A stretch of 64,000 nt of DNA. It comes from Talaromyces rugulosus. Its lineage: Eukaryota; Ascomycota; Eurotiomycetes; Eurotiales; Trichocomaceae. A program made the translations under genes and the position numbers. Shown here in pieces: positions 41,836 through 54,000 of this stretch (its first letter is position 1; every line of letters begins with the position of its first letter). Location of the stretch: NCBI RefSeq assembly GCF_013368755.1, contig NC_049565.1, forward strand, positions 3,596,001 through 3,660,000. The letters run 5' to 3'. The notes under the pieces are model-generated. The model did not search any database and was not told the DNA's origin. It saw only the letters and a list, made by a program, of their open reading frames with translations.

Positions 41836-43710
41836 ACGTATTTCACGACCCCCGCGGGCCACCCGAGCCAGCCGGGCCACCAGACCCACTAAAATCATAT
41901 ATATCGACAAAAATGTAACAAATTAACAGAATTACTATATAATTTCTATGTAGAATTGTTCGGGCAATACGTGCGAATATGTCCGATTTGTTTACAATTT
42001 GAATATGTCCGCGGCGCGCGCCTGCGTGCCCCTAAAGTCACTTCTGGATTAGGAAGTTGTAGAGCTTCTTGGGCTGTTAATGCTGCTGTAGTGATTTCAC
42101 GATCTTCGGAGACTGTTAAAATCTTAGATTGGTTAATTGGATGACTCTGGATTGTACGTTTTTGCTTCTGGTGATTGTTTGCTGCTCGTAAATTGTGATT
42201 TTTTTGTGTAAGAATAGTGGCAGAATTTATTGTTAAAGAGTATCTTTTTATTAACTAGTCTAACGCGTGCCTAGTGGGTGAATTTAAGTTTGTAAGCTGG
42301 TGTCTTATAAGTCGATCTATTGTTGTTGTCTAATGTATCAAATTTTTGATGTTATTTGGTGTTTTTAGGGACTAATTTGCACTAGAATAGGCTATACTAA
42401 GGGGGGTAGGTGTTTTTAATTGGATGTTAAGCTTTGATAATATATGTTCTGGGTTAAATGGAGAAATCTTAGTTTCTATAAAACTGCTCTTGATATTTTG
42501 TATGGAATAGGCTTTATCTTGAATTTTTGAGTATATCGTCAAAAAATTGTTTTTATTGATATGGTTGATGTTGTAGTGCATCTGGTTCTTAACTATATGT
42601 CTATATAAGTATTTAAGAACTGTAAAAACATTTATATTAAGTGGCTGAAGCAGATACAACGAGTGTGGCAGTATATATATAGAAATAATATTATTCTAGG
42701 TATAGTATTAATTAAATAAAGATATAAGATAGCTGCTATAGCTATTAAGAATCAGTATATAATATCTTTTAGTTGTTAATGGTCTTGTATAAGGATTAAA
42801 TATTTTTTGAAGCTATTTAATTTCTAATTTGTCAGATATCTAACTGTTTAGTGATTTAGTAATTGACTAATTAGGGGATAAGTAGGGTAGATTATATTAA
42901 TTAAGTAGCTTATTGACTGATTTTAATATAATAAGTGAGGGTAAAGTGATTCCACACATGTTTATATATTCTATAGCTGTGATTTATTCCTGGTTTCTAG
43001 GCTGAAGTAGATGAGGTTTCTCTCTATGATTAGAGCTGTATACAACTTTTATTATAGAAATGATTTCTATAATAAATCTGGTCTTGTTAAAATTCCAAAT
43101 GTTATCTTTGACAATCCTGTACTCTATAAAAGCGTTTTTAATCTTACAAAAAAGTTATTTATAATTATTGGATTTTTGTATAAAGCATGCTTATAATTAT
43201 ATTTTTAAATATAATAAGTCTTTAGGTTTTACTGGCGCTTTAAATAAGTGCCCATCTAGTTCTTATTAATGGTAGGTGGTGAGTCAATGGAATCACGTTT
43301 TGCAAGTAAGTAATTGGCTATAAGCTCTACTATTGAAGATCTAATAGAGCAGCTATACTTATTTATAGAAATAATCTAATTACAAAGCATGGATTCCTTG
43401 GTTTCTGATAATTTGGTGTTGTGTGCATATTTATATAAGCGTTATAATCGATTCTTATAATAAGCTTGAAGTGTTGATCTTAGGATGTTGAAAAGGCATG
43501 CCGTTTTGCGCATACTGGTGATTTAGCCTTTTTTTAACGTATTTACAGCAAGCTGAAGTCTTCCTTTATTGTTTAAAGGGGTTTTCGCAGCTTTTTGAGG
43601 CATATTGCTGTGTTGGTGCGATTTTCAAATTTGTGTAGGGTAGAAAGTGGGAGAAAATTGAGAGGGTGGCCCGGCTGGCTCGGGTGGCCCGCGGGGGTCG
43701 TGAAATACGT
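41836..43710 (-). mobile_element. pogo/Fot1-like DNA transposon, copy 2 (1875 bp)
   Basis: Ends ACGTATTTCACGACCCCCGC at 41836 and its exact inverted copy ending at 43710; at least 46 bases of the TIRs match perfectly. TA stands on each side (41834-41835 and 43711-43712). It is the same family as 14241-16116 but lies inverted and has less mutated ends (CGCGGG kept). It splits gypsy D between integrase and chromodomain. Confidence 0.9.
41940..43603 (-). pseudogene. pogo/Fot1-like transposase copy 2, broken
   Basis: The ATG at 43603 is 107 bases inside the TIR, as in copy 1. The start reads MPQKAAKTPLNNKGRLQLAVNTLKKG then a stop, ITSMRK. A 95-codon open piece (42659-42372) begins at LLQPLNINVFTVLKYLYRH, the LLQPLDVG block that follows the second catalytic Asp region, and goes on through INHINKNNF, PFNPEHILSKL and TPTPLSIAYSS to a stop. 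A C-terminal knuckle remnant, NCKQIGHIRTYC near 41995-41960, has lost its first Cys. Non-functional, but the C-terminal half is better kept than in copy 1. Confidence 0.8.
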
Positions 43711-43712
43711 TA

Positions 43713-44060
43713 TAGACTATTTATAATTAAAAAAAAATTTATAAATAATAATTATAAACTCTAGCTACTAAGTAGAATAAAAATATATCTAATATTCTAT
43801 ATTTTATTACTAGAACTAATAATAAATTAATATAAAAATTATAATAAAATAAAAGAAGAAAAATATAAAATTAATTAAATATAATAAAAAATAGAAAGAA
43901 AAAAAAAATTATATTTTATTAAGTAGAAAAGATATTCTAAAGAATATAATTTATAAAAATTAGTTAGATATCTAAATTACTTAAATAAAATTTAGAAATA
44001 TTATTAATAAATTAATTAAAAAAGACTAAATCAAAATAATCTATATTATTAGAATTAAAA
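43713..44060 (+). pseudogene. gypsy D chromodomain remnant
   Basis: After the pogo-like element the plus-strand frame resumes; near 43905-44020 it shows KKKNYIY, stop, VEKIF followed by a Leu/Asn-rich tail, which fits the chromodomain form YLVKWEGYPxxxNTWEP after RIP. In chromoviruses this domain at the integrase end guides insertion into heterochromatin. Weakly supported. Confidence 0.4.
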
Positions 44061-44582
44061 GAAAATTTTTTAAATATAATTATAATAATTTTATAATCTT
44101 TCTATTACTTAGCTTTATTTTTTTATTTTTTTTTATATTTCTTTTTTTTCTCCTCTTCTAATTGCTCTAATTTTTCTATATTTTTTATATTAGTTTAAAT
44201 AAACTCTCCAATATACTTTTAAAAAAGTTTTTTTTATTTATATAGATAAGTATATTTAGCAAAAAAGGCTTTAAGTTTGATATTTAATTAATTATTATTA
44301 GCCTTAATTTTTTTTTAAGTTTTGATAAGCTTTTTCTATATTAGATTAGATAAAACTATATATATCATAATACTTATAATAATTAAAATTAATATACTTA
44401 TTATAATAACTTAAAATTTTAGATTTTATATATACTTTCTTTTAAATAGTATAATAATAATAAATAATTAATAAGATAATACTAGACTATTTAATATATA
44501 GTTAAAGGTTTTTTGAATTTATATTTTGTTTTGATAATATAATTAGAATATTATTATTAAGAATATTAATAAAATTAAAACT
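44061..44582. other. A+T-rich 3' non-coding part of gypsy D
   Basis: No open frame seen. It lies between the chromodomain remnant and the LTR-like segment, so it is probably the 3' non-coding region of D or part of its mutated LTR. TC-rich runs near 44120-44190. Confidence 0.35.
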
Positions 44583-44716
44583 TGTTTATTTATATGATAG
44601 GGATATACAACTATTTATGTAATTATCAGGATGCCAGCCTTTAGAGAAAGAGATTATTAAAAAATTTGATTAACTATAGCTAATCAATAAGTCTATAGAC
44701 AAAAGAATAGTTTTAA
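44583..44716 (+). repeat. Probable 3' LTR remnant of gypsy D, truncated by LINE-B
   Basis: Parts line up with the 5' LTR of D: CAACTATTTATGTAAT..CAGGATGCC against ACACTAGTTACATAAG..TAGGCTGCC, and CTATAGACAAAAG against TTATAGACAAGAAAG. There are indels, including about 20 bases missing near the start. LINE-B copy 4 starts at 44717. Confidence 0.35.
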
Positions 44717-44784
44717 CCCGCCGGGAAAATCAAAAATCAACCTTTTGAAATTCAATGCCTTTTGACGGTGTCCAGGGCCTCGCT

Positions 44785-46570
44785 ATGGCCCAAGGACCCC
44801 TCAATATCGACAACGCCCCTCTAGACCCAGGGGGGCAGGCGCTAGGCCTGGTGAACCCCGAGGGTGCCTATATAGACACCCTAGTAGGGACAGTACTACC
44901 AGCGCCCCCTAAGACCAGTATAATAGTCCCCCAGAGCAAGGGCTTCACGCCTAACCTAGAAATCAAACTTAGAGAACTATTCCTCTCTCTACACCCTCAG
45001 GAAGCCTCTAAAGCTCTAAGAAAAAGATAATAAGATTATAGTCCTAATAGAGCTAATAAAGCCCTTATAAAGGCTTTACTCAGCCTAGCCTATAAAGACA
45101 TAAAATAAGTTTTATTAAACCACTTTATAAATAATAATAGTGCACTATATACAGAGATAGTTGTTATAAAAGTCTATATAATCTCTCTAGTAAAGACTAT
45201 AAAGTAGCACTTTATAAACTAATTAAATATTCTAAAATATTATTTCTTAATTTTAAAAGCTTAATAAGCTTTTTTAAATATCCTGAACCATCTTCTAAAG
45301 TCTTTATTATTAAAAGGCGACTGTTAGGGCCTATAACAGCCTCTGCCATTCTAGAGAATAATATTTATAAAGATTATCTATAGCCTTTAAACTAATCTAA
45401 ATAAGGCTGTTAAGCTTATAGAGCTATATAAAATCTTATCTCTAATATTAAAACTATTTTTTAGAATAAAGCCTATAATAGGCTTTTAATAGACTAATAT
45501 AGTGATTAATAATACCTAGAAATAGTAAATTATTATAAAAAAATAGGCTTATTCTCTAAACCAGCCTTTAAAAGTCTAAATAGATCTAGAAAGCCTAAAG
45601 TCTATTTATAGAAGCAATAAGGGAGACTATAGACTTATATTTAGATATAAAAATAGCTATACCGCTCCTAGAAAGTCTAAAACTAATATTATTTTATAGC
45701 TTAACTATTATCTAGTCTAGATAAACTTTCTAAATTTTATTAGGATAATAAATGCTAATTATACTAAATTAGAAGCTATCTTAGTCTTATTAAACTAAGG
45801 AAGTACTATAGACTTATTATTACTAGTTTATAAAGACTTATTAGTAGCTATTTACTATTAGGCTAATCTTATAATTATCTTAGTAAAAATAGACTAACAA
45901 TAGTACAAGATTAAGATATATATAATGCCAGTAGCCTATTATAGTATCTTAAGACTAGATCTAGTTAAAAAAAAAATTAAATTAGAAAATATATATACTC
46001 TAATAAGAAACTTTATCTAGATTAAGCTAATAGTATTTATTTAGACTAATAAACAGCGTTTCTCTACTATTATTATAATAGTAGAAGGCTTAGATAATAT
46101 CTGTAGGCTACTAGCCTAAGATATATACTTTAGAGATAATAGATATCCTACTAGCCCCTATTATAAAATAGATAAAGATACTATTTATACCTGATACTGT
46201 GGCATTAGCCACTAAATTTATAAAGGCTGCAGTATCTAATCACTACTCTGCACTATATATACTAACGTCTATAAAGTCTAAAAGCACACTTATAATATAC
46301 TAGACTATAAGGTCTAAATAGGCCATCTATATCTACATATATCTACTAAATGTGACAACTATAAAAAAAAGCACCAGATTAATTCTCTAGAATGCCCTAA
46401 ACTTTAGGAGGCCTGTTAACGACTTTATAAGCACTTTCTTGATATAGAGGTTGTTATGCCCCCTTCCCTCCTTAAATAGACTGAATAGAAAGGTATTACT
46501 AAGAAGACTTCTCCTTTAATTATTATTTAGGACGCCCCCTAAGCCCTAAAGCTTAATAACACTATAGAAA
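44785..46570 (+). pseudogene. LINE-B ORF1 (gag-like, CCHC knuckles), copy 4
   Basis: Starts at ATG 44785 (MAQGPLNIDNAPLDPGGQAL), shared with copy 3; an in-frame ATG at 44755 is probably created by a C-to-T change because copy 3 has ACG there. The frame stays open to 45030, then breaks. Knuckle remnants lie at about 46195-46430 (YCGISH..YKGC, later LLCTI..NVYKV, then KCDNYKKKHQINSLECP), so the intact protein had several CCHC-type fingers for RNA binding. The C-terminal limit is inferred from the start of the endonuclease. Confidence 0.65.
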
Positions 46571-46589
46571 ATACCTTAAGAATATTATC

Positions 46590-49500
46590 TTTACTATATT
46601 TATCTCTATATTTAATACTAATATCTAGAACTGTAGCCCCTATTAATATTAATTATTTAATATAATTACAGCTATATTTATTCCACAATCTTAAAAATTT
46701 TAAAAATAGAGATAAAACAGTAAATAGATATTATATATCTATAAAAATCTTATATTATCTATAACTTCTTTTATCTAGGCTATCTGCTATACTAGTCAAA
46801 GAAGAAGAAGTAAGATTAATAGATGCTTATAGCTATCTATAAAGATCTTATAAAGATAATTAAGATTAAGAACTACACTGATTTAGTAGACTACTTCTAT
46901 TTATAGGCCTTAGATATATAGAAAACATTAATAATTAACAAACATACTCTTTAATACACTAGAATAATCAACTACTATAATATATAAATTAAAACTAGTT
47001 ACTAATAGTAAAAAGCCTTCTTTAGATAATACTAAACTATTAAGAATATAGACTAGGACCTACTTATAGTAGGTAGATATCTATTAATAAATAATTTCAA
47101 TATCTATAGCCCTTTATAAAACTCACTAGCTAAGGACTAGGTTAATACTAAGTTTTTAGAATAATTTATAGAACGGCATTTATTATATATTAATAACTTA
47201 TTAGAAGAGGCTATATACTATAAAAAGACTAAAAAGATATTAATTATTAATTTAGTATTATTTTTATCAGTCTTAAGGCCTCTGTAAGCCTAAGAGATAA
47301 ATAAAGATAAGCCTATAATATCTAATCATAAGCTTATTATCTTAGCCTAAAAAGCCCTAGAAGAACTTCCCCTAGAAAAAATCTTTAAAAAGATTACTAG
47401 GTAATAAATAGAAGCTCTATAAATAAATAAAAAAGCCTTAAAACTAGCTACAGCAGCTTAGACCTCAGAGATTATAAGCCACCTTTTTTTTAATAATTAA
47501 TATACTAAAAAAAACCTTGCTAAAAAGGCTAATTAAATACAAGATATTTTAATTAATATACTTAATAGACATACTAAAACAATACAGCTTTATATATATT
47601 TTAAGTAGTAATAAAAGCCAGAGCTATAGTAAGCCCAGAGCTTATAGACTGTAGCCTATAAATAGTAACAGGCCTATATCTATATCAATACTAAATTCAA
47701 AGCTATAAAAACCGCTTATTACCATAAAATAAAAGTGGCTAAAAAAACCTATTAAAAAACCTTTCTTATTAAAAAAGGCACTAGAAGAAAAAAAAAGTGA
47801 AAAAAGGATTCTAATCCTACTAGAAACCCTTTTCTTAAAAATTTTAGAGATAGCTTAAAAAAGTCTTTTCTAGAAGATTTTAATAAGTATTAAATAGCTT
47901 TATAATATATTAAGCTATAGATTAATCCTACTATTCCAATACTCTAAGACCTAGATCTAGAGACTTTTTCTATTATTATTATAGCTAATAAAGAAGCTTT
48001 AATTAGAGAAATAATATTTTTTAATACTCTCTATAGCTGCTCTTCTAGAGAGCTACTAAATAAACAGGCCTATATATTTATAATGCTAGAGTAGGTATAT
48101 TAGATTCTATTTAGCTAAAGCATTAAGAAAGCTTTAAAGTCTAATAGACTTAATTTTAAAGTATATTAGCTACTCTAAACATTAGACTTACCTTAAATTA
48201 TAAAGATAGTAAAGTAATACTTTCAGTTTAGAATATATCTAGAGATTTAGAAGACTATTAAAGATATCCTACTTTAGAAGCTAGAGAAGCCTAATTATAC
48301 CTAGATAAAAACTTAAAAGATAATAAACTTATTTAGCTACCTAAATAAAATTATTAAAAAGCTGACTGTAGGCCTTATAACAGATTAATATAAAATCTAA
48401 AAAGCTTTATACTCTAAATAAATAAGATATAGACAGGGCCATAGAGTTATTAATATAATAGCCTATCTTATATAAATAATATATAAAAAATAGACTTAAA
48501 AGCTTCTTACAAGCATTATCTTTATTAATATTATAGAGACCTTTAACTATATTAACCTCTATAAGCTTAGTAAAGCTATAGAAGCTATAGATCTAAATAA
48601 TAATCTTATAAAATAGACCTTATCTTTTTTTATAAATAGAAGGATCAGTCTTATAATTAATAATTATAAAATCTCTAAACAGCTTATTAACTCAAAGCTA
48701 TTTTAAGACTTATCAATCTCTCTAATTCTTTTTTTTATCTATATCTAGAGTATATTTTAGATTATAAAACAGTAGATATTAGAGATTAAAACTCTATTTT
48801 ATACTAATAATATAGATTTAATAATCTAGAAAAGCTTAGTCTTTAAAATCTATAAACAACTAGAAACAGCAGTAAAAGTTATTATTAAATAAAAACTAAT
48901 AAATAGTATTAAATTTAATCTTAAAAAGATAAAGACTATTTTATTCTCTAAGGCTATTAGTAGAGAATATAAAAATTAGATCTAGAAAGCTAAAATACAG
49001 ATAAAAAATACTTTAATAATATTCTTCTTAACAGTTTTCTAGTAGTTAAAGATCTTATTAGATCTAAAGCTTATCTTTAAAACCTACTATAAATACTATC
49101 TATAAAAAGATTAAAATACTAAAAGACAAGTATAGATACTATATAAAATCTAAAGACTCTTTTTAGATTTAATATAATAAATCTAAAAAGCTACTATACA
49201 GTTAATAGCACTTTATAAAGCTAAGCTTTAATAGTATAGATAAAAAAACTATTTAGAAAAACTACAGGGCTTAATTAATAACCAGGTCTAGATAGTTATA
49301 AGTATACTAAAATCTACTCTATTAAAATTATTTATAAAGAAGACAGCTCTAGAACCAGTAAAGACTTTATTAGATAATAAATAATAATAGTATACTCTAA
49401 AACTTCTAGGATTTCTCTAAAGATATCTAACAGCAGAAATACTCTCTATAACGCTTAAAGAAGAAAATATCTATATATAATCTAAAGAGCAGCCACTAAA

Positions 49501-50698
49501 AGATCAAACTTAGATAATACTAACCTACTAAGGCCTCTAGAAACTAGGTATAGACTTAACCCATAGACTATAAGAAGCCTTAATTATTAACCTTTCTCAA
49601 GACTTTAAGTATATAATAAAGCCTAATAATAAATCTATACTACTAGATTTTAGAATAGACTCTCCTAAAACTATTATATAATTAGCCTTAGACTTTTTAA
49701 GTAAAATAAGAAACATCAATCTTTACTTAAACAGTTCTAGATTAAATAATCAATATATAAATACTATAATAGTTTATAAACTATTTATTAGCCTCTAAAG
49801 ATCACATCTAGCTTCTCTAAACATAGACTTTGAAATCTTTAATATAGAACTAATAAGAATAGTTAAAGCCCTAAAGTAGATACTAATAAAAAATCTTATA
49901 AAGTTAATTAAGATATTTTTAAACACCTAAACCACTATAAATAAGCTCTAGTATACCCAGCTTAGCCTAGAACAAGCCTTAATACTATAGATATATAATC
50001 TAGCTAAAGAACTACAGACTACCAGCTATAAAGTTACTATATACTAAGTACCAAGCTATAAAAAGATCCTAAATAATAAAAAAGCTAATAAAGCTATTAA
50101 AAAAGCTGTAGAAAAGCTCTATACAGACAAGTACTCAGACATTTTACTAGTTTATACCTAACAAATATATACTAAGACTTATAATATTATTAAAGCTAAT
50201 TAGCTTACTATAAAACTTATAAGATATATCTAATAGATAAACTAAACCTACTAACCTCTCTAAAGATAGAAGCTTAACCTAATAATAACAAGTATCTCTA
50301 AGTACCTAATATAATAATATTACTAATTCAAGACCAGCTATACTCTAATTAGGGCCTATCTATACCAAATCAAGACCTAAAACTTTTCTAATTATTTAGG
50401 ATACTCTAAAAGGACTAAAATAGTAAAATATCTTCTTACAAACTATTAATAGTGATGCTACTAATAGGAAAAACTATATACCAGCTTAGCTAAAATAGAC
50501 ATAAAGGCCTCATAAAATAATAAATAGTGCCTCAAAATATACTTATTCTAAGATCTAAAGACTACTACAGTGCTACTAACATTTATAAAGACTATTAAAG
50601 AGCAAAAGAATAACTAACAAACCTAGAAGCAGGTCTATAAAACTAATAATTAGGGCATTAAAGCCCTAGATAAGGAAGAGCAAAAAAAAAAAGAATAG
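46590..50698 (+). pseudogene. LINE-B ORF2 (endonuclease, RT, RNase H), copy 4
   Basis: Broken frame with, in order: endonuclease block near 47075-47110 (LLINNFNIYSP, family form GDFNxHSP); an RT region from about 47700, collinear with the clean copy 5; the RT active site near 48800 reading LFYTNNIDLI where copy 5 has LSYADDIGLV, so both catalytic Asp are now Asn; RNase H near 49720 (LYLNSSRLNN against LYSDGSRLDD); C-terminal Cys-rich tail; stop at about 50698. The damage is nearly all C-to-T or G-to-A. Confidence 0.7.
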
Positions 50699-50985
50699 CA
50701 GATAAAGATAGCCTGCTATTATAAACAATACCTAAACATTAGTAGCTATAAGAAGAAGATAGTAGTTATTATCTATTATAAATCTCTAAATCATCTTATA
50801 TATATAAACAGTATAGGGTGAAGAAAGTACAAGATACCTTGAAAACCTAGATCCAATAAGAGTAGAGGCACTGGCTTATGGGGGGCAACCTCTATAAGCA
50901 GGCCTAATCCACACAAATCGCTGTCTGTCATAGCCTAGGGCTCGGTATAGACGTTAAATTTGATTAAATAATAATAATAATAATA

Positions 50986-51049
50986 ATATATTTAGTTTAA
51001 TTGTGTTTTATTTTTATACTAAATTAGATCTATATTTTATCTAGTTTAT
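50986..51049 (+). repeat. 64-bp gypsy D LTR fragment between two LINE-B copies
   Basis: Nearly identical to 36161-36224 of the D LTR (ATATATTTAGTTTAAT, then TATACTAAATTAGATCTATA); differences are transitions only. It lies between the tail of LINE-B copy 4 and the truncated 5' end of copy 5. Confidence 0.7.
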
Positions 51050-54000
51050 TGCGGTGGCAGGCCCATGCCTGTACCGACACCGAATTCAAGGCTGCAAGAA
51101 CCGCTTATTACCATGAAATAAAGGCGGCTAAAAGGACCTGCTGGGAGGCCTTCCTTGCTGAGGGAGGCCCTGGGGGGAAGGAAGAGTGGAAAAAGGGTTC
51201 TAACCCCACTGGGAACCCTTTTCCCAAAGGCCCTAGGGATGACCTGGAAAAGCCTTCTCCAGGAGATCCTAATAGGTGTTGGATAGCCCTACAGTACACT
51301 AAGCCACGGACTAATCCCACCACCCCAGCACTCCAAGGCCCGGATCTAGAGGCTCCCCCTGCCACTACCATGGCCGATAAAGAAGCTCTAATCAGGGAAA
51401 CGGCATTTCCTAACGCCCCCCGTAGCTCCCCTCCTGGGGAGCTGCCAGGTGGACAGGCCCACATGCTTATAACGCCAGAGCGGGTGCATCAGGCCCTATT
51501 CAGCCAGAGCATCAAGAAAGCTCCGGGGGCCGACAGGCTCAATTTTAAAGCATGCCGGCTACTCTGGGCACTAGACTCGCCCCGAATCATAGGGATGGCT
51601 AGGCAGTGCTTTCGGCTTGGGGTGCACCCAGGGGCCTGGAAGACCGCTAAAGGCATCCTACTTCGGAAGCCAGGGAAGCCCGATTACACCCAGGTGAAGG
51701 CCTGGAGGGTGATAAGCTTGCTTAGCTGCCTGGGCAAGGTTGTTGAGAAGCTGGCTGCAGGCCTTATAGCGGACTGGTGTGAGGCCCAGGGGGCTTTACA
51801 CCCTGGACAAATGGGGTGCAGGCGGGGCCGTGGGGCTATTGACGCGGTGGCCTGCCTCGTGCAAACAGTGCACGAGGGATGGACTCAAAAGCTTCTCACA
51901 GGCACTATCTTTATTGATGTTATGGGGGCCTTCGACCATGTTGACCCCTATAAGCTTAGTGAGGCTATGGAAGCTGCAGGCCTAGATAATGACCTTATAA
52001 GGTGGACCTTATCCTTCCTTACAAATAGAAGGGTCAGCCTCGTAATTGACGGTTATAAAGCCCCTGAACAGCCTATTGACTCAGGGCTGCCCCAGGGCTC
52101 ACCGGTCTCCCCAATCCTCTTTCTTATCTATATCCGGGGTGTGTTTCAGGCTATGGAACAGCAGGTGCCAGGAATCAAGGCCCTGTCCTATGCCGATGAC
52201 ATAGGCCTGGTAGCCCAGGGAAGCTCGGTCTCTGAGATCTGCAGGCAGCTAGAAGCAGCGGCAAAAGCTGCTATTGAGTGGGGACTGGCAGATAGCGTCA
52301 AATTCGACCCTAAAAAGACAGAGGCCATCCTATTCTCTAGGGCCACCAGCAGGGAACATAAAAATCAGGTCCAGGAAGCTAGGGTGCAGGTAGGAGACGC
52401 TTTAGTGGCATTCTCCCCAACAGCCATCCGGTGGTTAGGGGTCTTACTAGATCCAAAGCTTACCCTCAAAGCCCACTATAAGTACCGCCTGCAAAAAGGT
52501 CAAAATACTGAAAGACGAGTGCGGGCACTGTGCAAGGCCCAGGGGCTCCCCCCAGGCCTGGCATGGCGAATCCAAAAGGCCACCGCGCAGTCAGTGGCGC
52601 TTTATGGGGCCGAGCTTTGGTGGCATGGGCAAAAGAACTGCCTAGAAGGACTGCAGGGCCTAATTAATAACCAGGCCCGGGCAGTCACAGGCATGCTGAA
52701 GTCCACCCCATTAGGACCGCTTATAAGGGAGGCAGCTTTGGAACCAGCAGAGGCCCTATTAGATAGTAAACAGCGGCGGTATGCCCTGAGACTCCTAGGA
52801 CTTCCCCAGGGGCATCCAGCAGCAGAAATACTCCCCATAACGCTTAGGGAGGGAGACGCCCATGCACAGCCTGGAGAGCAGCCGCTAGAAGACCGAGCTT
52901 GGGCAACACCAACCCGCCGAGGCCCCTGGAAGCTGGGCATGGGCCTGGCCCGCAGGCTACGAGAGGCCTTGACCGCCGACCCCTCCCAGGGCTTTGAGCG
53001 TACAATAGAGCCTAGTAATAGGTCTATACCACTAGATTTCAGGATAGACTCCCCTGAAACCGCTATGCAATTAGCCTCAGACCCCCTAAGTGGGATAGGG
53101 AACACTGACCTTTACTCAGACGGTTCCAGGTTAGACGATCAGCGCGTAGGCGCTGCGGTAGCTTATAAGCCACTTATTGGCCCCTGGAGGTCGCGCCTAG
53201 CTCCCCTGGGCGCAGGCTTCGAAGTCTTTGATGCAGAACTAATAGGAGTAGTCGAAGCCCTAGAGTGGGCGCTGGCAGAGAATCTTAGAGGGCCAATTAG
53301 GGTGTTTCTCGATGCTCAAGCCGCTATAGGCAGGCTTCAGCATACCCAGCCAGGCCCTGGCCAAGCCCTGGCGCTGCGGGCACATGATCTAGCCAAGGAA
53401 CTGCAGGCCACCGGCCGCAGGGTTACTATATGCTGGGTGCCAGGCCATAAGGGGGTCCCAGGCAACGAAGAGGCCGATAAAGCCGCCAAGAAAGCTGCGG
53501 GGAAGCCCCGAACAGGCAAATACTCGGGCATCTCACTGGCACATGCTCAACGGGCCTGTACCGAAGCTTATAGAGCTGCCAGGGCCAACTGGCTTGCTGC
53601 AAAGCTTGCAAAGCGTGCCCAGCGGGCAAGCCAGGCCTACTATCCCCCCCGGGGATGGAAGCTTGACCCAATGTTGGCGAACACCCCCAAGCACCTAGCG
53701 CGGCGATATTACCAGTTCAAGACTGGCCACGCACCAATTGGGGCCTATTTGCACCGAATTAAGGCCCGAGACTTCCCTAATTGCTTGGGGTGCTCTAGGG
53801 GGACTGAGACGGTAAGACACCTTCTTACAAACTGTCGACAGTGGTGCCACCAGCGGGAAAAACTATATGCCGGCTTGGCCGAAGCGGGGGTAAAGGCCCT
53901 GCAGGATAGCGAGCAGTGCCCCGAAGCACGCCTATTCCAGGACCCAAAGGCCACTACAGCGCTGCTGGCGTTTATAGGGGCCATTAGGGAGCGAGAGGAT

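Larger units (their letters stand above)
35743..44716 (+). mobile_element. Ty3/gypsy chromovirus D, RIP-damaged, split by a pogo-like element
   Basis: Starts with a fairly preserved LTR beginning TGTCACAAGAATCGATGACG at 35743, followed by gag with a knuckle remnant, protease, RT, RNase H, integrase and, after the inserted pogo-like element (41836-43710), a chromodomain remnant. A diverged LTR-like segment lies at 44583-44716, where LINE-B copy 4 cuts in. D inserted into gypsy B (minus copy), cutting it between protease and gag. Confidence 0.7.
44717..50985 (+). mobile_element. LINE-B copy 4, full length (6.27 kb), RIP-damaged
   Basis: The only copy with both ends: 5' terminus CCCGCCGGGAAAATCAAAAA at 44717 (same as copy 3) and 3' terminus with a (TAA)n tail at about 50965-50985. 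It carries ORF1 (CCHC gag-like) and ORF2 (endonuclease, RT, RNase H), both broken. The first ~290 bases and the last ~170 are nearly unmutated; the middle is heavily RIP-damaged. It serves as the map for the other copies. Confidence 0.85.

Noticed and set aside
44755..44784. ATG at 44755 as the start of LINE-B ORF1.
   Set aside because: Copy 3 has ACG at this position and both copies share the ATG followed by AQG at 44785, so the upstream ATG is probably a mutation.
51108..53984. Several minus-strand open frames opposite LINE-B ORF2.
   Set aside because: They are shadows of the G+C-rich RT-RNase H frame, with no domain wording and no conservation in the other LINE-B copies.
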